The notes under the pieces: model-generated
Seen by the model: only the letters and a program-made list of their open reading frames with translations
What the model was told of the DNA's origin: nothing
Databases searched by the model: none
Source of the DNA: Weissella confusa
GTDB lineage: Bacteria > Bacillota > Bacilli > Lactobacillales > Lactobacillaceae
Assembly (NCBI GenBank): GCA_001436895.1
Contig: JQAY01000009.1
Span: 34,796-98,795, forward strand
Length of the DNA: 64,000 bases
Direction: 5' to 3'
Part shown: positions 34,583-41,200 of the stretch, one piece after another
Numbering within the stretch: the first letter of the stretch is position 1
Layout: every line of letters starts with the position of its first letter
Translations under genes and position numbers: made by a program

Positions 34583-35272
34583 TTAGTGTCCAATTAACGT
34601 TCCGATATAGTACGTCACCACCATCGTGAAAATGCCGGCCACGATATTTCGAATCGTCGCCCGCTTTTCGTTGGCACCAGACAAGTGGGCAGCTGAATAA
34701 CCCGTAATCGCCAACGCAATCAATACGGCAATACCCGTCGCAATGACACGTTCCTTCACCGGGAACAACGTGATGGCCAGCATCGGCAACAATGACCCCA
34801 ACGGAAAGGCAATCATTGATGCCATCGCAGCGCCAATCGCTGAGACTTCGTGGTGCAAACTGAAACCATAACGCTCACGCACCGTCGTCCCCAAGGCATC
34901 GTTGGCCATCATTTCCTTAGTTGCTTGCGTTGCCAATTCATCAGAAATCCCTTGCGCAGCATACTTGTTCTTCACAAATTCAAATTCTGTGTCGTATTGC
35001 GTTTGCAAGGCCGCCTCTTGCACCTTTTCTGCCTTCACTTGCGCGTCATTTTGTGAGTGAACCGATGTATATTCTCCCATCGCCATTGAGACCGTTCCCG
35101 CCAATGCCCCAGCGAAACCGGCAATGAAAATCGCGAACGAATTCGTTGTCGCACCGGCCACACCAATAACGATTCCTGACACGGACAGGATGCCATCGTT
35201 GGCCCCCATCACGGCGGCACGAATCAAATTATTACGTTGCGCCAGCGTTTGCTTATCATGTTCCTTGCTCAT
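34583..35272 (-). CDS. VIT1/CCC1 family metal transporter (first copy)
   Basis: A 229-residue paralogue of the next gene, same family and layout: RNNLIRAAVMGANDGILSVSGIVIGVAGAT at the N-terminus, the SMAMGEYTSVHSQNDAQ segment after helix 2, a charged cytoplasmic loop with several Glu (EKVQEAALQTQYDTEFEFVKNKYAAQGI) and three C-terminal helices. The extra Glu residues make this copy the better candidate for metal binding in the loop. It likely exports Mn2+ or Fe2+, guarding against overload in a manganese-accumulating lactic acid bacterium. It is the first gene of the pair, with GGGGAA before the ATG. Confidence 0.87.
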   Translation of the reverse strand: MSKEHDKQTLAQRNNLIRAAVMGANDGILSVSGIVIGVAGATTNSFAIFIAGFAGALAGTVSMAMGEYTSVHSQNDAQVKAEKVQEAALQTQYDTEFEFVKNKYAAQGISDELATQATKEMMANDALGTTVRERYGFSLHHEVSAIGAAMASMIAFPLGSLLPMLAITLFPVKERVIATGIAVLIALAITGYSAAHLSGANEKRATIRNIVAGIFTMVVTYYIGTLIGH

Positions 35273-35365
35273 TTCCCCAACTCCTGTCTACCTTTACCTT
35301 TAATTAGTTTACACCGAAACAAAAGATTTTTATTCGTGACTTTAAGTAAGGGACGTATAAACAGC

Positions 35366-35408
35366 AAACGACCACCAGATATGCTGTTAAGCTGTCCAGT
35401 GGTCGTTT
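35366..35408 (-). terminator. Probable terminator after the 115-residue gene
   Basis: Stem AAACGACCAC / GTGGTCGTTT with a 20-base loop on the minus strand; the T-run is poor (TTTGCTGTTT), so strength is uncertain. Confidence 0.55.
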
Positions 35409-35424
35409 GGATTGATAGGATTTT

Positions 35425-35772
35425 TTAGCGACTCCACACATCTACATAATCAACTGGATGTTCGACGAGAGCAAAATAATCTTTTGTATTTGGCAAGGCA
35501 AATCTGACTTCACCTGTATTAACAGGCTGAATGACACGCATCTTAATCAGGTATTGTTGCACCTCAACGATTTCATTAACTTTCCAGTCCAATGCCTCCT
35601 GAATATCCATCACGTTTGCAACCTGTCCATCAGATACCACATCTGTCATAGCTTGCAGAAACCGTACCTGTTCAGTAGTTAATCCCGACGTTACCAATCG
35701 ATGAATCGCCGATAACTCACCCCCAACAGTTTCAGGTATCTTCCCAAACATCAGCTTAACTGTATTTCCCAT
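35425..35772 (-). CDS. Small hypothetical protein, possible winged-helix fold
   Basis: A 115-residue soluble protein I do not recognise. It looks mainly helical with a final beta-hairpin (MRVIQPVNTGEVRFALPNTKDYFAL), an arrangement compatible with a winged-helix DNA-binding fold: helices near residues 15-30, 32-45, 55-65 (VMDIQEALDWKVNEIVEVQQYLIKM as the recognition part) and then the wing. No signal or membrane segment. It has GAGGGATTT before the ATG and a perfect 15-bp palindrome about 50 bases upstream that could be an operator for it. It lies between the metal transporters and a repeat element. Confidence 0.55.
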   Translation of the reverse strand: MGNTVKLMFGKIPETVGGELSAIHRLVTSGLTTEQVRFLQAMTDVVSDGQVANVMDIQEALDWKVNEIVEVQQYLIKMRVIQPVNTGEVRFALPNTKDYFALVEHPVDYVDVWSR

Positions 35773-35820
35773 AAATCCCTCGCTTTATAGATTCCATCCC
35801 TCTGCATCTATCTTGTTATA

Positions 35821-35835
35821 CTTTCAATTTGAAAG
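35821..35835. promoter_or_regulatory. Perfect 15-bp palindrome, possible operator
   Basis: CTTTCAA-T-TTGAAAG upstream of the small unknown gene, overlapping possible promoter boxes (TTGCTT and TATAAC on the minus strand). Candidate autoregulatory site. Confidence 0.35.
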
Positions 35836-35878
35836 CAAGATGACAATCATAAACAGACTAGAATATCTCGGCTTCTGG

Positions 35879-36061
35879 CATGAGGGTGCGGGACTATCGG
35901 AGCGTTCAAACTGGGGCAACATGCCGCATGGCCGGCGCTATTCAGATAAGCCCATTCAGGATTAGAAGGATTAGGGGAAATTATTTGCCCCGCTGAATGG
36001 CGTCCGCGCCATTCGGTTGCCTCAGTTTGAACTTTGCCGGAGATAGTCCCGCACCCTCATG
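35879..36061. repeat. 183-bp long inverted-repeat element (MITE-like or structured RNA)
   Basis: The two ends are a perfect 20-bp inverted repeat (35879-35898 with 36042-36061). After a small internal loop a second paired block follows (35904-35920 with 36016-36032, one G.T). The middle contains another perfect 8-bp hairpin GAATGGCG-tccg-CGCCATTC (about 35994-36013). It is visibly more GC-rich than its surroundings, has no open frame, and has no T-run at either end. A TCTCG pentamer occurs near both outer ends (35866-35870 and 36062-36066), possibly a target duplication. A further hairpin follows at 36061-36083. A mobile repeat is my first reading; a 6S-like RNA is the alternative. Confidence 0.7.
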
Positions 36062-36094
36062 TCTCGACGCACCGCGTCGACACTAACCACAAAT

Positions 36095-36123
36095 AAAAAA
36101 GCGTAGGAAAAATCTCCCACGCT
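36095..36123 (-). terminator. Rho-independent terminator of the glycosyltransferase pair
   Basis: Nine-bp stem AGCGTGGGA / TCCTACGCT (one G.T) with T-rich tail on the minus strand. Confidence 0.8.
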
Positions 36124-36131
36124 ATCGTATT

Positions 36132-36746
36132 CTATTGACCTGTATAACGAATAATCTCGATGTTTTGATCATCAAACACATCTATGAAGAACGCCGTCAA
36201 GCAGCTGTTCTCATCATCAAACAGATTACCATCATACATAAACGTCATGCTAATCGGCTGTTGGCTGTCACCTTCGTAATTGTAAAGCTTCTTCAACAAC
36301 TTGCCGTTCGACAATTGCATGCGAATCATAATCGTGCGTTGCTTATCATCGCGAATCCACCGCTTCACCACATCCGCCTTTTCACCGACCAAATCAAACT
36401 GCCAGTTAAAGCCACGCGCAATGTACTTCACCGCACGGACCGTTTGCTTTTGCCAATCCACCAACTGCAACGTCGCAACCTCATTGCCCATATCAGTCAC
36501 GCTGATTTCACCATACTTGTTGTATGACATCGCATACTCTGGTTTAAACGGCAAATCATTCAAATACGTCGCTGGTCGTAAACGAATACCGGCGATGCGA
36601 TACATCAAATATTCGCCTGGAAACCCATTGCGATATGACTCATTCTCCGTCATATTCACCACTTGCACGTGATGGTAACGTCGTTTGAGGTCTTTTAACT
36701 TTGTGACGACATCAGTAGTCTTGTCATCAATCAACATGATTTTCAT
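36132..36746 (-). CDS. Unknown protein, possible glycosyltransferase partner (GtfB-like fragment)
   Basis: A 204-residue soluble protein with no membrane segment or sorting signal. Its N-terminus (MKIMLIDDKTTDVVTKLKDLKRRYHHVQV) is short and basic; most of the rest looks beta-rich (ISVTDMGNEVATLQLVDW..., TIMIRMQLSNGKLLKKLYNYEG, ISMTFMYDGNLFD) as in the extended-sheet N-terminal domains of TagE/GtfA/GtfB-type enzymes. It overlaps the glycosyltransferase gene by 20 bases and has its own GGAGG site, so the two are co-translated. I infer a partner or chaperone role in adhesin glycosylation, in analogy to GtfA-GtfB; that is not shown by any motif. Confidence 0.5.
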   Translation of the reverse strand: MKIMLIDDKTTDVVTKLKDLKRRYHHVQVVNMTENESYRNGFPGEYLMYRIAGIRLRPATYLNDLPFKPEYAMSYNKYGEISVTDMGNEVATLQLVDWQKQTVRAVKYIARGFNWQFDLVGEKADVVKRWIRDDKQRTIMIRMQLSNGKLLKKLYNYEGDSQQPISMTFMYDGNLFDDENSCLTAFFIDVFDDQNIEIIRYTGQ

Positions 36747-38088
36747 GAGTCGCCTCCAATTTTGTAATCAAATCTAACCACTTCGCCTGGACATGTTCAG
36801 CATCATATTCACGTGCCTGTTCACGACCGGCTGCACTCGCTTTTTCACGCCAACGTTTATCCGCCAATGCCATCACAATCGCATTAGCAAGGGCGTTCAC
36901 ATCCCCATCCGCGACCAACTTACCGGCCTTGCCGATAATTGCACGCGGACCATAATCAATGTCATACGAAATCACCGGCGTACCAGCTGCTTCAGCTTCC
37001 AAAATCGTACGACCAAAGCCTTCCGTTCGTGATGTGAAAATCGTGACCTGCCCCGTTTGAAATGTGTCAATCGCATCGGTCGTAGCGCCATTAAACGTGA
37101 TATAGCCTGTCGCATGAGCGTCTGAGATTTGTTGTTGCAACTGCGTGTAATAGGCTTGGTCAGAAACCGTACCGTAGAGTTGCAAATTGATATCACGATT
37201 TTGCTTGTGCGCCTTAACTACGGCTGCAATCATATCTTCTATACGCTTAATGCGATCAAATCGCGTTACTACCACGACCGACATTGCGCGTCGGTCAGCC
37301 AAATCCGTCACCGTATCCGGTACCGTTACTGAAGCCGGTGCAATATCAATCGTTTGGGCGCCCCATTCCGTTCGCAAATCAATCGCTTGGGTCTGCGTTC
37401 CCGTCACAATCCAATCGAACTTCTTGGCCCGCAATAAATTACGGAAGCCAACCAAAATTTGATGATGGGCCACGTGATGATCAGCGTGAATATACGCCAC
37501 CTTCATTTCGGCATTTTCGACACTGCCATACGCCTGCGTCATCGTTTCCTCTAGCACATCGGCATACATGATACTTGGCTCTTCAGCGGTCAACTTTTCC
37601 AAGAAATATTTCACCATCGCTTCAAATGACAGCACATGCAGCATGCCACCGTCCCACAATAAGACTTGCGTCACCTTGTTTTGAACGTATAGCAACCGCA
37701 TGCGTTCCGAACCATCCCGGTTATACAAAATAGCGCCACGTCGTGAAACACTCTTGTTATCGAGACCATAATAGATTTCACCCACTAGTTCATCATGTTG
37801 ATTAAACACCTTATCAACAATTGTCACCTGACGGGCATCATGCAATCGTTCAACACGGACGCCGCCTGCAACGGCCTCCCCTTGAAAATAATCCATCATA
37901 TTAATGTGGTGTGCCATAACATCCGGCGCAGCTTCACGCCAAATTTCTTCATACTGCGGATTGTAGTCAAATGTGACTAGCTTGACATCTTTGTTTAGAT
38001 TCTTAAATAGACGCACACGCTCCGTAACCGCATATGATCGGCCACTTTGACCGCGTCCAAAGAACTCCATTAAAAATAAATGTTTCAT
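36727..38088 (-). CDS. Glycosyltransferase family 4, GtfA/TarM-like
   Basis: A 453-residue cytosolic GT-B glycosyltransferase. The N-terminal half contains an inserted beta-rich domain (about residues 70-200; VFNQHDELVGEIYYGLDNKSVSRRGAILYNRDGSERMRLLY), a hallmark of the GtfA/TarM/TagE group. The C-terminal Rossmann domain has SVVVVTRFDRIKRIEDMIAAV near residue 295 and the nucleotide-sugar EX7E-type motif TSRTEGFGRTILEAEAAGTPVISYD near residue 375. Related enzymes put GlcNAc or glucose on serine-rich adhesins or teichoic acid. Its position directly behind the giant serine-rich adhesin gene, in the same direction, favours adhesin glycosylation. Start ATG 38088 follows GGGGGAG. Confidence 0.82.
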   Translation of the reverse strand: MKHLFLMEFFGRGQSGRSYAVTERVRLFKNLNKDVKLVTFDYNPQYEEIWREAAPDVMAHHINMMDYFQGEAVAGGVRVERLHDARQVTIVDKVFNQHDELVGEIYYGLDNKSVSRRGAILYNRDGSERMRLLYVQNKVTQVLLWDGGMLHVLSFEAMVKYFLEKLTAEEPSIMYADVLEETMTQAYGSVENAEMKVAYIHADHHVAHHQILVGFRNLLRAKKFDWIVTGTQTQAIDLRTEWGAQTIDIAPASVTVPDTVTDLADRRAMSVVVVTRFDRIKRIEDMIAAVVKAHKQNRDINLQLYGTVSDQAYYTQLQQQISDAHATGYITFNGATTDAIDTFQTGQVTIFTSRTEGFGRTILEAEAAGTPVISYDIDYGPRAIIGKAGKLVADGDVNALANAIVMALADKRWREKASAAGREQAREYDAEHVQAKWLDLITKLEATHENHVD

Positions 38089-38162
38089 TAGACTCCCCCT
38101 GCTAACTTGTTCCCGCTTGCAGTATATCAACAAATCATGGGAAATATATGAACTAATCATAC

Positions 38163-38199
38163 AAAAACGCCTTCACAGGTCATTTCCCGTGAAGGCGTT
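38163..38199 (-). terminator. Terminator of the adhesin locus
   Basis: Perfect 11-bp stem AACGCCTTCAC / GTGAAGGCGTT and a T-run on the minus strand, just after the adhesin stop. It separates the adhesin from the glycosyltransferase transcript. Confidence 0.85.
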
Positions 38200-38203
38200 T
38201 CCG

Positions 38204-41200
38204 TTACTTATCATCGTGCTTCTTGCTTGTTTCTTCAGCTTCATCCTTGCGCTTACGACGCTTGAACAAACCGAGGAACAAACCGAACAACATAGCCAAA
38301 CCAGTTGCCTTAGCACCCTCTTGCTCGTCCGAACCAGTGTATGGCAAGACGCCTGAATGCTGGGCCGTTGCCGACTCAGCAGCGTTTTGTTCAGCTGTGT
38401 AAGCCAACGAAGCTGCACTTTCAGTTGTCACCGTTGCTGATTGAACTGCCGTGTAGGCCAATGAATGTGGCGTCAATACCTCAGGTACAATCACCGGTTC
38501 ATTTGGTCCCACTTCCGCCGTCGTTTGCTCAGGCACAACCGTGTACGTCACATACTCAGTGAAGTTAGGTGTACCAACTGGAATATCCACCCCTGGTACA
38601 AGGTCGCGATCAGCCACGTAACCTGGCATGCCTGGTACAGCAACATCTGGCACATGTGAGCCATCTTCCGCCGTCCAAGGACCGTACGTGACCTCCCCAG
38701 TAACTGTATCAACAGTTGCCGTACGCGTGTACGTCACAATTTGCGTCTTCGTATCGACAATCGTACCGTCACTTGTGCGGAAGATAATCGTACGCGTCGT
38801 TGACGTCTTCAAGTGATCTTCGTCAACACCAGCTGGCCACTTTGGACCATCTGGGTTGTTTGGATCAATTGGCGTACCTGGTACCCCTGGGTTATTTGGA
38901 TCAACCGTCTTTGTACCGTGCGCCAACGTGACAGCAAATGTTTGGTTCAACGTTGAATCCGCATCGAATGTCATACCACCAGCAGGATAACCATCACTAA
39001 CAAGAACGTAACCTTGGGCCACGTAGTAAGCGATTTGCTCAGCGGTCGTGTATGACGACTTGCTGTAACTATCGCCAGACAACTGCTCAACATGGAGCAC
39101 TTGCTTCGTGTTTTGATCAATGAAGTTAACCTTGGCGTGTTGACGATCAACCGTGTAAACAATGGTTGTATCCGCCGTTGGATCACTTGGCACAGCTGGT
39201 GGCAAGTAACCCTTGCTTGGGTTCTTCGGATCAACTGGTTGTAATGGCGTACCATCTGGACCTTGTGGCGTAAAGCCAGGTACATATGGGATGACCGGAT
39301 AACCTGGTGAATTTGGATCAGCCGTCTTCGTTGGGTCATCTGGATCATTTGGATACGTCACTTCGCCCGGTGTCTTAACCCCTGGCACTTGTGGCACACT
39401 AGGTACCCAAGAACCAAGTTGACGGTAAACAACTTGTTGGATGTCATCTTCACTCGTTTCATCCATGCCTGCCACTTCATCAACCACCAAACGGTCAGCG
39501 ATGTAGCCCGGAATAACTGGCGATGTCTTAGCATCAAAGGTATCGTCACCGTTCACTGCCTGCCAATCAGAGTAAACAATCGCACTTGAAGTTGCGGCAC
39601 GTGCCAAACGTGCTCGTGGTTGCGCACTCTCTTGGGCAGCGATGACGTTAATTGTAATCGTACGCGTAAAGACAACCTGATCGGTAACTGTCTTAGCAGC
39701 TGTTGATCCATCCTTCTCATAGATATATGTGATGGTCTGGTTGACCTCTTCACGCAAATCTTCCGCCGTTACCCCATCTGGCCAAACCGGTGGTTGTGGC
39801 CAAGTTGGTGAATCTGGGGCATCCGGATCAACCGGCGTACCTGGGTCACCAAGTGGGTCTGGGAAGGTTGGTGAATCGGGATCGTTAGGATCAATCAAAT
39901 CACCTGGTTGGTAAATCGGATCACCCGGCACCTTTGGATCATCTGGCGTAACCGTGATTGTCGCACCCTTGAAGTGAACTTCAAAGGCCTGATCAACCGT
40001 TTCGTCACGATCAAACGTAAAGTGACTTGGGTAACCATTGCTTACCAACATCATACCAGCCAACTTGTAAACCATGATGCGGTTATAAGCGGTGTACGTG
40101 CTAGTTTCAGCTGAACCACCAGTAATCGTATCAACTGCCAAAACGCTACCTGTCTCATCATTGATGTACGTAATCGTGGCCGTTTGCTTATTGGCCGTGT
40201 ACGTAATCGTTGTGTCTTCAGTCGGCGTCTCACTTGGCGCTGGTGGCCAGTAACCTGAACTTGGGTTATCTGGGTCAACTGGATCCAACGGCTCGCCATC
40301 TGGACCTTGTGGTGTGAAGCCTGGTACATATGGCATCGTTGGATTATCAGGTGTTCCCGGTGTGGCTGGATTATCCTCACCTGGCGTATCCGTTGTGGTT
40401 GGATCATCAGGGTTATTTGGATAATCAATTGGCGTGCTTGGCACATCCGTTACGCCACTTGGGAATGATGGTACGTACTGACCAATTGGTGAGTAAACGA
40501 CCTTCTCTGATACATCCGCTGACGTTGCCGTCAAATCGCTCAAAGCAGCGACCGTTTGACGATCAGCCACATAACCAGCAATGACTGGCGAATCGACTGC
40601 ATTCATTGACGTTACCGTCGTTGGCACCCAAGTACTGTACGTGTATGCTCCGGTTACCGTATCAAGGGTTGCCGTACGCGTAAAGTGAATAGTTTCCTCA
40701 ACCGCCGTCGCCATCGTCTTGCCAGCTTGATCCACGTACGTAATCGTACGCGTCACTGACTCATTCAAATCAGTTGACTTCAAACCATCTGGATACTTTG
40801 GTCCATCAGGATTATCCGGATTAATTGGCGTTCCTGGCGTCTTTGGATCATTTGGATCAATCGTTTGTGAGCCGTGCGTCAAGGTTACCGTGTAGGCTTG
40901 CGTGACCGTCGTATCACGGTCAAACGTGAAGTCAGTTGGATAACCATCTTCTTCCAGCACGTATCCGTTAGCCAAGTAATCAGCTAAGCGATCAGCCGTT
41001 GTGTACGTGCTTGATTCATCCGAACCACCGGTAATCGTATCGACAACCAATGTGTCGCCCGTCACCTCATCAATATACGTAATCGTGGCTTTTTGTTCAT
41101 CCGCCTTGTACTCAATTGTCGTATCAGTGGTTGGGTCACTTGGCAAAGTTGGTGGCCAGTAACCTGAACTTGGGTTACTTGGATCAACTGGGTCCAATGG

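Noticed and set aside
35836..36131. CRISPR array in the repeat-rich gap.
   Set aside because: There is one long inverted repeat and no regularly spaced direct repeats.
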